A stretch of 64,000 bases of DNA from Bacteroidia bacterium (GTDB lineage: Bacteria; Bacteroidota; Bacteroidia; Chitinophagales; UBA2359), in contig JAUHXA010000018.1 of assembly GCA_030427245.1 (NCBI GenBank), forward strand, positions 1 through 64,000, written 5' to 3'. Made by a program: the position numbers and the translations under genes. Shown here in pieces: positions 35,921-45,319 of this stretch (positions are counted from its first letter, which is position 1; each line of letters starts with the position of its first letter). Under the pieces are notes generated by a model. The model was not told the origin of the DNA and did not search any database. It saw only the letters and a program-made list of their open reading frames with translations.

Positions 35921-37864
35921 TTAAGCAGTAACAGGTTCATTAGCTTGCAATTCTGCATTACAAAGCTCCAAAAACTCTGCTATCGACATCGCTCCTTTGT
36001 CTCCTCTCCCTTCTCCATGTCGTCTCACTGCCACAGTATTATTTTCTTCTTCACGCTCACCAATAATCAGTTGATAAGGAACTTTTTGCATAGAAGCATC
36101 GCGAATTTTCCGCTTAATAGATTCAGCACGATAATCAATTTCCGCACGAATATCATTTGCCTTTAATTCTTCCAATACTTTCTCTGCATATTCCAAATAT
36201 TTGTCACTAATCGGCAAAACAGACACTTGCTGAGGTGCTAACCAAAGAGGGAAATTACCCGCACTGTTTTCAATTAAAACGGCTATGAATCGCTCAAATG
36301 AACCAAACGGCGCACGGTGAATCATCACAGGACGGTGTTTTTGATTATCTGCTCCGATATACTCCAATTCAAAACGCTCAGGCAAATTGTAATCTACCTG
36401 AATCGTTCCCAACTGCCAAGAACGCCCCAAAGCATCCTTCACCATAAAATCCAACTTCGGTCCATAGAAAGCCGCTTCGTCGTATTCGATTATTGTATTC
36501 AATCCTTTTTCAGAAACCGCTTCAATGATGGCCTGTTCCGCTTTTTCCCAGTTTTCATCTGAACCAATGTATTTCGAACGGTCGGTTTGGTGTCGAAGCG
36601 AAATTTGGGCAGTAAATTCCCCAAAACCCAGTTTGGAAAACACCAATGTCACCAAGTCAATCACATCTTGAAACTCTCCTTTCAACTGTTCGGGCATACA
36701 AAAAATGTGTGCATCGTCTTGCGTAAAGCCCCGCACCCGAAGCAGTCCATTCAATTCACCTGTTTGTTCGTAGCGATAGACTGTTCCAAACTCTCCCAAT
36801 CGAATCGGCAAATCACGATAAGACATCTGCCCTACTTTGTAAATTTCACAGTGATGGGGGCAGTTCATCGGCTTCAAAAGATACTCTTCTCCTTCTCTCG
36901 GTGTGTGAATTGGCTGAAAAGAATCTTTTCCATATTTGGCATAATGCCCCGAAGTTTCATACAGCTCCTTTTTTCCAATATGAGGAGTCATAACCATCTG
37001 ATAGCCTCGCTTTGCTTGTTCCTTCATTAGGAAGTCTTGCAAAAGGGTTCGCAGTTTTGTTCCTTTCGGCAACCAAAGAGGCAAACCAGACCCCACTTTT
37101 TCTGAGAAAGCAAACAAGCCCAATTCTGCACCCAATTTTCGGTGATCTCGTCTTTTGGCTTCCTCCATCATTTCGATGTAATGATCCAAATCACTTGCCT
37201 TCGGAAAACTCACCCCATAAATACGGGTCAGCTGTGGATTGGCATCATCGCCCCTCCAAAAAGCACCTGCAATATTGGTCAGTTGGAAAGCCTTAATCAA
37301 GCCTGTATGGGGAATGTGTGGCCCTCTACACAAGTCCACAAAGTCACCTTGTGTGTAAAAGGTAATCGTACCATCCTCCAAATCTTCAATCAATTCGGTT
37401 TTGTATTCATTATTTTTGTAAAACTCGGCTGCTTCTGCTTTGCTCACCTCGCTGCGAACAAACTTGTTATTACGCTTTGCCAAGTTCTTCATTTTCTGCT
37501 CTATCTTCTTCAAATCTTTCGCATTCGGAATCTGTCCACCAAAATCCACATCGTAGTAAAACCCTTTATCAATTGCAGGACCGATTGTGAATTTCGCTTC
37601 AGGATAAAGGCTTTGAATGGCTTCAGCCATCAAGTGTGCCGTAGAATGCCAAAAGGTTTTCTGACCATCCGTGTCTTCCCATGTCAACAATTGCAAGGTT
37701 GAGTCTGTGGTCAATGGGCGTGTGGCATCCCACACTTCATCATTTACTTTTACAGACAATACTTTCTTCGCCAAGCTATTACTCAGTGACTTGGCAATCT
37801 CTAAACCTGTTACGCCCGATTCATATTGGCGTACATTGCCGTCTGGGAATGTGATGTTAATCAT
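35921..37864 (-). CDS. thrS: Threonyl-tRNA synthetase
   Basis: The 647-residue enzyme has all expected parts: an N-terminal TGS domain ([20 protein letters not shown]), the editing domain with [12 protein letters not shown] and the later [12 protein letters not shown], a class II catalytic core with motif 2 region [11 protein letters not shown] and [14 protein letters not shown], motif 3 region [11 protein letters not shown], and the anticodon-binding domain ([17 protein letters not shown]). It charges tRNA-Thr in the cytoplasm. Length is standard and infC follows in the usual order. No T-box leader is seen upstream. Confidence 0.98.
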   Translation of the reverse strand: MINITFPDGNVRQYESGVTGLEIAKSLSNSLAKKVLSVKVNDEVWDATRPLTTDSTLQLLTWEDTDGQKTFWHSTAHLMAEAIQSLYPEAKFTIGPAIDKGFYYDVDFGGQIPNAKDLKKIEQKMKNLAKRNNKFVRSEVSKAEAAEFYKNNEYKTELIEDLEDGTITFYTQGDFVDLCRGPHIPHTGLIKAFQLTNIAGAFWRGDDANPQLTRIYGVSFPKASDLDHYIEMMEEAKRRDHRKLGAELGLFAFSEKVGSGLPLWLPKGTKLRTLLQDFLMKEQAKRGYQMVMTPHIGKKELYETSGHYAKYGKDSFQPIHTPREGEEYLLKPMNCPHHCEIYKVGQMSYRDLPIRLGEFGTVYRYEQTGELNGLLRVRGFTQDDAHIFCMPEQLKGEFQDVIDLVTLVFSKLGFGEFTAQISLRHQTDRSKYIGSDENWEKAEQAIIEAVSEKGLNTIIEYDEAAFYGPKLDFMVKDALGRSWQLGTIQVDYNLPERFELEYIGADNQKHRPVMIHRAPFGSFERFIAVLIENSAGNFPLWLAPQQVSVLPISDKYLEYAEKVLEELKANDIRAEIDYRAESIKRKIRDASMQKVPYQLIIGEREEENNTVAVRRHGEGRGDKGAMSIAEFLELCNAELQANEPVTA

Positions 37865-37936
37865 AATACATCTTTGCTTTTTTTGTGTGCTGCCTCAATA
37901 AGCAGCGATTTTAAACGTTGTTTTTTTAAATGCGGA

Positions 37937-37944
37937 CAAAAGTA
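37937..37944 (-). promoter_or_regulatory. Possible -7 box (TACTTTTG) for thrS
   Basis: On the minus strand TACTTTTG matches TAnnTTTG, 72 bp before the thrS ATG. TTG elements upstream are not at the ideal distance. Confidence 0.35.
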
Positions 37945-38044
37945 TTCAATTTATTCAAATTTACGCATCAAATCCTTTCTAAATTCCCGATTCCTTTTTG
38001 CATATACGCTGGTTTGATATACCAATGCTGAAAACACACCTCTA

Positions 38045-39142
38045 TCAATCTACTTTATTTGTTTCCAATCTTTCCAACCCTTCCTTCGCTAACTTCAATT
38101 CAGGGTCAAACTTCAATGCCAATTCATAGTCCGTTTTTGCAGCCGCTTTGTCGCCCAATTTTTCATCGCAGTAACCTCGCATATAATACGCTTTTGCGAA
38201 AGCTGGCGAAACCCGAATAGCAGCATAAAAACTTTTTTTCGCCCTTTCGTATTCGCCTTTTTTGAAGTAGATATAACCTGTGTTGTAATGAGCATCCTGA
38301 AATTGTGGGCTGATAGACATGATTTGAGCATAAGCCTTCAATGCTTCCTCTTCTTGCCCTTTTTCCTGCAAAAATAAGGCTTTTGCATACACTGCTTCAA
38401 TCGAAAGCGGGTCAATTTTGGCTGCCTTGTCGAAATATTTCACACTTTCCTCGCTGCCTTCTTCTGCCAAAATCTGCCCCAAAATCATGTTGGGATTGTA
38501 GGCTTCTGACTCCAATTGAAGCGATTTTTTCATATTCGTAATTGCCTCTTTTGTCTTTCCTTCATCCCTCGCAATCATTCCTTTCCAAAAATAAGCCTCT
38601 GCAATATTCGCATCTTCCGCCAAGACAAAATTAATCTCTTTACTTGCCTCCTTGTTTTTACCTACAAAAAAATAATATTTTCCCAACTCCAAATGCAATT
38701 GCAGTGATTCTGCGGGAATGTTGCGAATCGCACGTTCCATAATTCGGATAGCGGGTGGCAATTGTTGAGATTTGAAGTAAATTTCGGCAGCTGCTAAATA
38801 ATAACTACTTTGAAGCGAATCCAATTTGATGGCTTTAATGAAATCACCTACTGCATATTCGGTTCGTCCTTCCTGCAAATAGGCATTTCCACGAGTAAAA
38901 TACAGTTCAGCATTGAGTGAATCTTTGATGATTCTATCGGACAACAAGCGAATCTTGAGGTTTTGCTCCATTGCCGAATGATTAGGAGGCACCTCCTCCC
39001 CTTCTCCTGTGTCGCTTTTTGGAACCTCTTGTGCTTGTTTCACTGAGGTATCTGCGTCCTGTCGATTGCAAGCAGAAAAAACCACAATCAAGCCAATGCC
39101 TAAAAAACACAAAACTATACGTCTAAAATAAATCACACTCAT
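38045..39142 (-). CDS. TPR repeat lipoprotein
   Basis: The 365-residue protein begins at ATG 39142, giving a lipoprotein signal (LCFLGIGLIVVFSACNR). The longer frame (39199) precedes the signal and is not used. After a Ser/Glu-rich spacer come about eight tetratricopeptide repeats, for example AELYFTRGNAYLQEGRTEYA, EAYFWKGMIARDEGKTKEAI and KAYYMRGYCDEKLGDKAAAK. It is likely a periplasmic scaffold attached to a membrane by lipid. No specific partner is suggested by the neighbours. Confidence 0.88.
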   Translation of the reverse strand: MSVIYFRRIVLCFLGIGLIVVFSACNRQDADTSVKQAQEVPKSDTGEGEEVPPNHSAMEQNLKIRLLSDRIIKDSLNAELYFTRGNAYLQEGRTEYAVGDFIKAIKLDSLQSSYYLAAAEIYFKSQQLPPAIRIMERAIRNIPAESLQLHLELGKYYFFVGKNKEASKEINFVLAEDANIAEAYFWKGMIARDEGKTKEAITNMKKSLQLESEAYNPNMILGQILAEEGSEESVKYFDKAAKIDPLSIEAVYAKALFLQEKGQEEEALKAYAQIMSISPQFQDAHYNTGYIYFKKGEYERAKKSFYAAIRVSPAFAKAYYMRGYCDEKLGDKAAAKTDYELALKFDPELKLAKEGLERLETNKVD

Positions 39143-39393
39143 ATTTGTTAGTTGTTTTTCAATCAAAGTAAAGCATATTTTTGAGAATAAAAAACCCATC
39201 CTTTTTCATTTTGATTTTCAATGATTACATGATTCAATTTTTCGCAAGAATCCAAATAATTTTAAACAATTCAAAATCAATGATAAACCCATTATTTCTG
39301 ACTACTGATAAAAACTCAAGACAAATTTTGTTTTTAAACTTTGAATTTGCGATTTCAGTTAGATTCCTTAGGTTTGCAGTAAAATGATTACTT

Positions 39394-40560
39394 ATGCAAT
39401 TACATCGCTTTTCACTTTCCATGATATTTTTAGTGATATTGACCTTTCTTTTTCTTCAATGCACTACTACTTCTAACGATACAGAGAATACAAAAGATGC
39501 ACATTCGGCTGCTAATGCAACAGAAAAAAATGCATCTGACAGTACTTCAATGTCGAATGCCAACTTGATATATCCTCAAGAAAAGCACTTCAAAAACATG
39601 CGTCAACTGACTTTTGGTGGCGACAATGCCGAAGCCTACTTTAGTTTTGACGATTCCAAACTAGTGCTTCAAGTGACCAATAAAGAAAAAGGGATAGAAT
39701 GTGACCAGATTTTTTACGCTCCCATTCCACAAACAGCTAATGAAACTTTTGACATGAAATTAGTGAGTACGGGAAAGGGCAGAACAACCTGTTCTTACTT
39801 TTTACCAGGTGATTCAAGGATTGTATATGCTTCTACGCATCAAGCAGGAGAAGCTTGTCCGCCACCTCCCGATAGTGAAAAAATCAAAGCCTATGTTTGG
39901 CCTTTGTATCCAACTTTTGAGATTTATACAGCCAATTTGAATGGAGACATCCTCAAAAAATTAACCGAAAACGGTTCTTACGATGCAGAAGCTACGGTTT
40001 CTCCTGACGGTAAAACAATAGTGTTTACTTCTACTCGAAACGGTGATATTGACCTTTATACCATGACATTGGATGGCAAAAATGTGAAACAGGTCACCAA
40101 CGAATTGGGCTACGATGGCGGTGCTTTTTTCTCGCCTGACAGCAAAAAACTAATTTTTCGTGCTTCTCGCCCCAGGACTCCTGAAGCCATTCAACAGTAC
40201 AAGGATTTATTGTCGCAAAACCTTGTTGCTCCTACCAATATGGAGTTGTTTGTTTGTAATGTAGATGGTTCTGAATTGAAGCAAATCACCGAACTCGGTA
40301 ACGCCAATTGGGCGCCCTATATGCACCCTTCTGGCGAGAAAGTTATTTTTGCCTCCAACCACAAATCAAAAAGAGGTTTTCCCTTCAATTTGTATATGAT
40401 CAATTTGGATGGAACAGGATTGGAGCAAATCACTTTTGATGATTCATTCGACTCTTTCCCGATGTTTTCTTACGATGGCAAAAAGATTGTGTTTTCCTCA
40501 AATAGAAACAACGGCGGTACGAGAGATACCAATGTTTTCATTGCGGATTGGATAGAATAG
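39394..40560 (+). CDS. TolB-like PD40 beta-propeller lipoprotein
   Basis: The 388-residue protein has a lipoprotein signal (MIFLVILTFLFLQCTT, from the internal Met at 39421; the longer start at 39394 is also possible). At least five PD40/WD40-like blades follow, such as NAEAYFSFDDSKLVLQV, YDAEATVSPDGKTIVFTS, YDGGAFFSPDSKKLIFRA and FDSFPMFSYDGKKIVFSS. This is the TolB-type propeller used for protein or glycan contacts in the envelope. No peptidase domain is attached. Confidence 0.9.
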   Translation: MQLHRFSLSMIFLVILTFLFLQCTTTSNDTENTKDAHSAANATEKNASDSTSMSNANLIYPQEKHFKNMRQLTFGGDNAEAYFSFDDSKLVLQVTNKEKGIECDQIFYAPIPQTANETFDMKLVSTGKGRTTCSYFLPGDSRIVYASTHQAGEACPPPPDSEKIKAYVWPLYPTFEIYTANLNGDILKKLTENGSYDAEATVSPDGKTIVFTSTRNGDIDLYTMTLDGKNVKQVTNELGYDGGAFFSPDSKKLIFRASRPRTPEAIQQYKDLLSQNLVAPTNMELFVCNVDGSELKQITELGNANWAPYMHPSGEKVIFASNHKSKRGFPFNLYMINLDGTGLEQITFDDSFDSFPMFSYDGKKIVFSSNRNNGGTRDTNVFIADWIE

Positions 40561-40582
40561 CTAAAAATTCAAAATTTGAGTT

Positions 40583-41041
40583 TTACAAGGCATGTTTCAA
40601 TGCCATCATGTAGCCCAAGTGCATGGCTTCGTGAATGTTGTTAAAGATTATAGCATCTTCGAGAGAATTTAATGTAAAGCCATAACTAGTGGGGTAGATT
40701 TTGAAGTCTTTGCCCAAAAGTCCTGTTTCAATGTCCTTTTGAATTTCTTCAATGGTTTCAACTAATCGCTTTTTGATGAAAGTAAACTCTTCCTCCCCTA
40801 TAAAATCTGAAGGTTTTGTTCCTTTCCTGTACTTGGCAATCATGGCATTATCCATTTTCATGACCACATCTGATAAACCGTAGCAGAGTAATTGCTGTGT
40901 TACGACTATATGTCCCAAGTTCCATATCAGGTTGTTATTGAAGCCTTTCGGAATTTCATTCAATTGATCGATGGTCAATCCTTTAACCGTAGAAAGCAAG
41001 TTTTGTCTGGTTGTTTCGAGTATTTCAAATTGTTTTTTCAT
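40583..41041 (-). CDS. DinB family protein
   Basis: The 152-residue four-helix protein has the DinB_2 pattern. It opens with KQFEILETTRQNLLSTVKGL. Metal-binding histidines are expected at NLIWNLGHIVV and near the C-terminus in NNIHEAMHLGYMMALK. DinB proteins are often metal-dependent thiol-S-transferases or of unknown role, and this one cannot be placed further. A TATCTTTG box ends 4 bp before its ATG on the minus strand, which would make the transcript nearly leaderless if used. Confidence 0.88.
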   Translation of the reverse strand: MKKQFEILETTRQNLLSTVKGLTIDQLNEIPKGFNNNLIWNLGHIVVTQQLLCYGLSDVVMKMDNAMIAKYRKGTKPSDFIGEEEFTFIKKRLVETIEEIQKDIETGLLGKDFKIYPTSYGFTLNSLEDAIIFNNIHEAMHLGYMMALKHAL

Positions 41042-41082
41042 GTTTCAAAGATATAAAATACAACTACAAAAAAATTCTTTCT

Positions 41083-41090
41083 TAGCTTTG
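41083..41090 (+). promoter_or_regulatory. Possible -7 box (TAGCTTTG) for pfkA
   Basis: The octamer matches TAnnTTTG 38 bp before the pfkA ATG, in the 87-bp divergent gap to the DinB gene. Confidence 0.4.
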
Positions 41091-41128
41091 TTTCCTTCAC
41101 AAATTTCATATCGTAAATATTTCAATCA

Positions 41129-42205
41129 ATGAGTGAGAAAATAACTAATGAAAAAGACTCTGTAAAAACAGAGGTTTCAGTTCCTACCCCAAAAGCGAAA
41201 AATGAAATCAAAAAAATTGCCGTTTTAACTTCTGGAGGTGATGCACCTGGTATGAATGCCTGTATTCGAGCAGTTGTCAGAACAGCCCTGCACAACAATT
41301 TGAGAGTAGTAGGTGTGACACAAGGCTACAAGGGTTTGATAAAGGGAGCGGATTATTTTAAGGAGATGAAATCAGAAGATGTGAGTAATATCATACATAG
41401 AGGTGGGACAATCCTCAAATCGGCTCGCTGTCTGGAATTTAAAGAAAACGCAGGAATGGAAAAAGCCTACCGAAATCTTGAAGCTCATGGAATCCATGCT
41501 GTTATAGCCATTGGAGGAGATGGAACTTTCAGAGGGGCACGCGAATTTTCGACTAAGTTTAATATTCCTTTCATTGGAATACCTGGTACGATCGACAATG
41601 ATTTGGCAAATACTGATTTTACGATTGGCTATGATACGGCATTGAATACAGTTATTGAAGCGATTGATAAAATACGTGATACGGCAAGTTCACATGATCG
41701 TTTGTTTTTTATTGAAGTAATGGGGCGAGATGCAGGTTACATTGCCATCCGTACAGGTATTGCCTGTGGCGCAGAAGCGATTGTAATTCCTGAAAATGAG
41801 ATCAACGTAGATGATTTGGTAGGAGAATTGGAGAGAGGTTTTCTACGAAAAAAGACATCAAGTATTATCGTAGTGGCCGAAGGGTACAAAGGAATTCACA
41901 AAGAAGGACAGGGTACTTTTGCGCTGGCAGAAGAAGTGAAAAATAAACTGAATAAAAATACAGAGTACGACATTCGAGTAACCGTATTGGGACATATTCA
42001 GAGAGGTGGACCGCCTACCTGCAAAGACAGAGTTTTGGCTACTAGATTGGGTGTAGCAGCAGTGGAAGGTTTGCTAAAAGGAGAAAGAAATGTCATGGCA
42101 GGCTTGAAGGAGAGAAAAGTCGCTTATTCTCCTCTCAAACATATCAGAAAGGATACGGGAGAAGTGACCAAAGAATTATTGCGTTTGGCGAGTATTGTTG
42201 GGTAG
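41129..42205 (+). CDS. pfkA: ATP-dependent 6-phosphofructokinase
   Basis: The 358-residue enzyme carries the group A signatures: IAVLTSGGDAPGMNACIRAV, the nucleotide loop AIGGDGTFRGA, the catalytic PGTIDNDLANTDFTIGYDTA, MGRDAGYIA and the hexose-contact GHIQRGGPPTCKDR. Glycines in GGDGT and PGTIDND (rather than Asp and Lys) favour ATP over pyrophosphate as donor. It has about 28 extra Lys/Glu-rich residues before the fold. It commits glucose carbon to glycolysis in the cytoplasm. The next two co-oriented genes make glycerolipid precursors from its downstream product. Confidence 0.97.
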   Translation: MSEKITNEKDSVKTEVSVPTPKAKNEIKKIAVLTSGGDAPGMNACIRAVVRTALHNNLRVVGVTQGYKGLIKGADYFKEMKSEDVSNIIHRGGTILKSARCLEFKENAGMEKAYRNLEAHGIHAVIAIGGDGTFRGAREFSTKFNIPFIGIPGTIDNDLANTDFTIGYDTALNTVIEAIDKIRDTASSHDRLFFIEVMGRDAGYIAIRTGIACGAEAIVIPENEINVDDLVGELERGFLRKKTSSIIVVAEGYKGIHKEGQGTFALAEEVKNKLNKNTEYDIRVTVLGHIQRGGPPTCKDRVLATRLGVAAVEGLLKGERNVMAGLKERKVAYSPLKHIRKDTGEVTKELLRLASIVG

Positions 42206-42357
42206 TTGGAAACTACATCTATTATTCAGAGCATTATCATTTTCACAGGCTATTTTTATTTTTCATTCAAGGATTTATTTGAATGAAGGTTTTGATTCCC
42301 AGTTTGAATTTGTATTTTGGCATTTGTTTTACTCATCATATCAATTTTATCCTGCCC

Positions 42358-44073
42358 ATGTCTCTAAAGCACGAAATAGATGAACAAGGAGAATACAATT
42401 TTGTGATTCCCAATATTAAAGACTGGCCGATCTATGATGTAAATCAACAAAAAACCGAGTTTTTGCAGGACTTAATAGCTCGTACAAAAGAAAAAATCAA
42501 AGAAATGGCGGGCAGTCCTAAAAAACTGCACGATATTTTGGCTCGGACTCGTTACCTCGAACAAATTCGAATTCAAGAAGAACCTTGGAGAGTGGACCCA
42601 AGTGACGACTGGAGATTTTGGCACAAAAAGGTGAGAAAAGTATTGCTAAAAAGCGCAACCCAACACAATTATGACAACGGATTGAGTGCTTCTGAAGAGG
42701 CTATTTTTGATGACATCATCAGCCGTTATGCACACGAAATCGTAGGCAGTTTTCGCCCAAAAACTTATCATTTGGCGAGCAAAGTTTTGCCCCGTTTTCT
42801 CTCTCGATTACTCAATACTTTTTCTTCTCGAAAATTTTTCAAAGTCAAATACCGCCTCAAAGATCGCCTCAAAATAACAGGGCAAATTGAATTGATTCGG
42901 GAATTGGCGACCAAAGGAACGCTAGTGGTTGTTCCTACACACTTCAGTAACTTAGATTCGGTGTTGGTAGGATGGTCTTTGCATACGATTGGCTTACCTG
43001 CCTTTTTGTATGGCGCAGGATTGAATTTGTTCAACAGTCGAATCTTCGGATATTTTATGAGTCGGTTAGGGGCGTATCGTTTAGACCGAAGAAAGAAGAA
43101 TCCTTTGTATATGGAAGCCCTCAAAATGTATTCACAAATTGTGGTAGAGCGAGGTTGTCACAGTCTGTTTTTTCCTGGAGGAACTCGTTCCCGATCAGGC
43201 TCAATTGAAACACGCTTGAAACTGGGGCTTTTGGGTACAATTGTCGAAGCTCAAAGGCGTAATTTTGTAGAAGATATTCCCAAATATGGCAAGGAGCCTA
43301 CTGACAGAGGCAACAAAGTCTTCATTGTTCCTTTGGTATTGAATTACCATTTTGTATTGGAAGCCAAACGATTGATTGATCAACATTTGAAGCAAAGCGG
43401 CAAGGAGAAATACTACATTGACAAAGATGTATTTCCGAGCAGTAAGAAGGCTTATGAGTTTTTGGCGAGCATGGTTGGGGAACGCTCCGAAATCTTGCTT
43501 TCCTTTGGCAAACCTATTGACATATTTGGGCATCCTGTCGATTCAGAGGGCAATAGTTTAGATAGTAATGGCAATTTTGTTGATATCGAAAATTATTTTG
43601 TATCAAACGGTAAAATGAGTGAAGACAAGCAAAGAGATGAAGAATATACTCGTTTGTTGGGCGAACACATTTTGAAGCAGTTTTACCAATACAATGTAGT
43701 TATTTCCAGCGATTTGATTGCTTTTATAGCCTTTGAACTATTGAAGAAAAGAAATCCTAAATTTGATATTTTTGGCTTGCTCAGATTACCTGAAGAAGAA
43801 CGAGTCATTGACTACAATGACTATATAGAAACAGTCGAAAAAATCAGAAAAGAACTGAATATTAGAGCAAAACTGGGAGAACTGCAAGTCGCAGATCACC
43901 TAAATACAGATATTCACCGCTTGGTCAATCATGGTCTGAGTAATATTGGATTGTACCATACCGAACGCCCTGTGCGAAAAACGGAAAATGGAGACATTAC
44001 GAGTGACAACATGAATCTGCTTTATTATTATCACAATCGTTTGTTGGGTTATGAGTTGGAGAAATTGATATAG
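42358..44073 (+). CDS. Glycerol-3-phosphate/1-acylglycerol-phosphate acyltransferase-like protein
   Basis: I use ATG 42358 (571 residues) instead of the first ATG at 42283, whose 25 extra residues look untranslated. The protein has a long N-terminal helical part and the PlsB/PlsC acyltransferase motifs: VVPTHFSNLDSVLVGW (H-x4-D), a second block ending RLGAYRLDRRK, and the phosphate-binding LFFPGGTRSRSG with Gly in place of the usual Glu. The C-terminal part (ELLKKRNPKFDIFGLLRLPE) is like membrane-bound GPATs. It probably acylates glycerol-3-phosphate at the membrane. gpsA, which makes that substrate, is the next gene. Confidence 0.85.
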   Translation: MSLKHEIDEQGEYNFVIPNIKDWPIYDVNQQKTEFLQDLIARTKEKIKEMAGSPKKLHDILARTRYLEQIRIQEEPWRVDPSDDWRFWHKKVRKVLLKSATQHNYDNGLSASEEAIFDDIISRYAHEIVGSFRPKTYHLASKVLPRFLSRLLNTFSSRKFFKVKYRLKDRLKITGQIELIRELATKGTLVVVPTHFSNLDSVLVGWSLHTIGLPAFLYGAGLNLFNSRIFGYFMSRLGAYRLDRRKKNPLYMEALKMYSQIVVERGCHSLFFPGGTRSRSGSIETRLKLGLLGTIVEAQRRNFVEDIPKYGKEPTDRGNKVFIVPLVLNYHFVLEAKRLIDQHLKQSGKEKYYIDKDVFPSSKKAYEFLASMVGERSEILLSFGKPIDIFGHPVDSEGNSLDSNGNFVDIENYFVSNGKMSEDKQRDEEYTRLLGEHILKQFYQYNVVISSDLIAFIAFELLKKRNPKFDIFGLLRLPEEERVIDYNDYIETVEKIRKELNIRAKLGELQVADHLNTDIHRLVNHGLSNIGLYHTERPVRKTENGDITSDNMNLLYYYHNRLLGYELEKLI

Positions 44074-44143
44074 GGAGATAGGAAGAAGGAAATGAGAAGT
44101 GGGAGGAGAAAACGAGAATCATTCAAAATACAATATTTAAAAC

Positions 44144-45178
44144 ATGAGTTATTACGGTGTCATTGGTTCGGGAAATTTTGGTACGGCTATGGCAAATGTC
44201 ATGGCACTCAATGGAAAAGTATTGATTTATGTACGCCGACAAGAGGTATATGACAACATTTTGCATAAACGCTTCAATAGAGGTCAAAAAATGCACCCCA
44301 ATGTGCGTCCCACCTTGAGTCTGGAAGAAGTGGCCGAAAACTGCAAAATTATCGTTCCCTTAGTCCCTTCTTCCAATTTTCGAGATATGATGAAAAAGGC
44401 TGCTCCCTGCCTTACACCTGAACACATTTTGATTCATGGAACAAAGGGGTTGGGTCTTAGCATTCCTTCAAAAACGGAGATGGACAAGGCGATTCCCCTA
44501 CGACGAGAATACATCCAAACGATGAGTGACATCATACAACAAGAAAGTGTGGTCATTCGAGTTGGGTGTTTATCTGGCCCTAACCTTTCCAAGGAGATTG
44601 CCAACAATGAACCGACTGCAACAGTTGTGGCAAGTCGCTTTGATGAGGTAATTTCAAAGGGAAAGGAAGCTTTGAGAGGATCCATGTTTCGGGTTTATGG
44701 CAGTCATGATGTGCTGGGAGTCGAATTGGCAGGAGTATTGAAAAACATCATGGCCTTGGGAGCAGGTATGTTGAGAGGTTTGAATTTTGGTGAAAACTCC
44801 AAAGCTATGTTGATTTCTCGTGGCTTGGGCGAAATGATAAAACTCGGCAATGCATTAGGAGCAGATACGACTGCATTTTTAGGTGTAGCAGGTGTAGGCG
44901 ATTTGGTAGCAACTTGTTCAAGTCACCTCAGTCGCAACCATACAGTAGGATATCGCTTAGCAAAAGGAGAAGAATTGCAGGCGATTGTGACGGATATGAA
45001 TCAAGTGGTGGAAGGTATCAAAACGGTACGAATAGCAAAAGGTATCGCAATGTATTACCAACTTGAACTGCCTATAGTAGAAGGATTGTATCGCGTTTTG
45101 TACGAAGGAGACAGCATAGCAAATTGTATGGAGTATCTGATGAGCCATGGTTTTGATAAGGATGTGGATTTTTATTAG
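44144..45178 (+). CDS. gpsA: NAD(P)H-dependent glycerol-3-phosphate dehydrogenase
   Basis: The 344-residue enzyme has the N-terminal nucleotide motif YYGVIGSGNFGTAMANV, the substrate-binding GTKGLG and SGPNLSKEIANNEPTA, and the catalytic Lys region GVELAGVLKNIMALGAGM followed by GVAGVGDLVATC. It reduces dihydroxyacetone phosphate to glycerol-3-phosphate for phospholipid synthesis. It lies 70 bp after the acyltransferase gene, so supply and first acylation are encoded together. Confidence 0.96.
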   Translation: MSYYGVIGSGNFGTAMANVMALNGKVLIYVRRQEVYDNILHKRFNRGQKMHPNVRPTLSLEEVAENCKIIVPLVPSSNFRDMMKKAAPCLTPEHILIHGTKGLGLSIPSKTEMDKAIPLRREYIQTMSDIIQQESVVIRVGCLSGPNLSKEIANNEPTATVVASRFDEVISKGKEALRGSMFRVYGSHDVLGVELAGVLKNIMALGAGMLRGLNFGENSKAMLISRGLGEMIKLGNALGADTTAFLGVAGVGDLVATCSSHLSRNHTVGYRLAKGEELQAIVTDMNQVVEGIKTVRIAKGIAMYYQLELPIVEGLYRVLYEGDSIANCMEYLMSHGFDKDVDFY

Positions 45179-45319
45179 TGTGATAAAGGTCAGCTTGCAA
45201 GCTAAAAGACGTACTAAGTGCAAAAAGAAACCGTAAATTTGCACTCCTTTATATGAAAAGAACTTCCCATAAATGTGATTTCACATACTTCTAACATCAT
45301 TGTCAAATTTTTATTAAGA

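Noticed and set aside
37865..38044. T-box or attenuator leader for thrS
   Set aside because: I see no specifier stem or T-box sequence; only a possible -7 box is visible.
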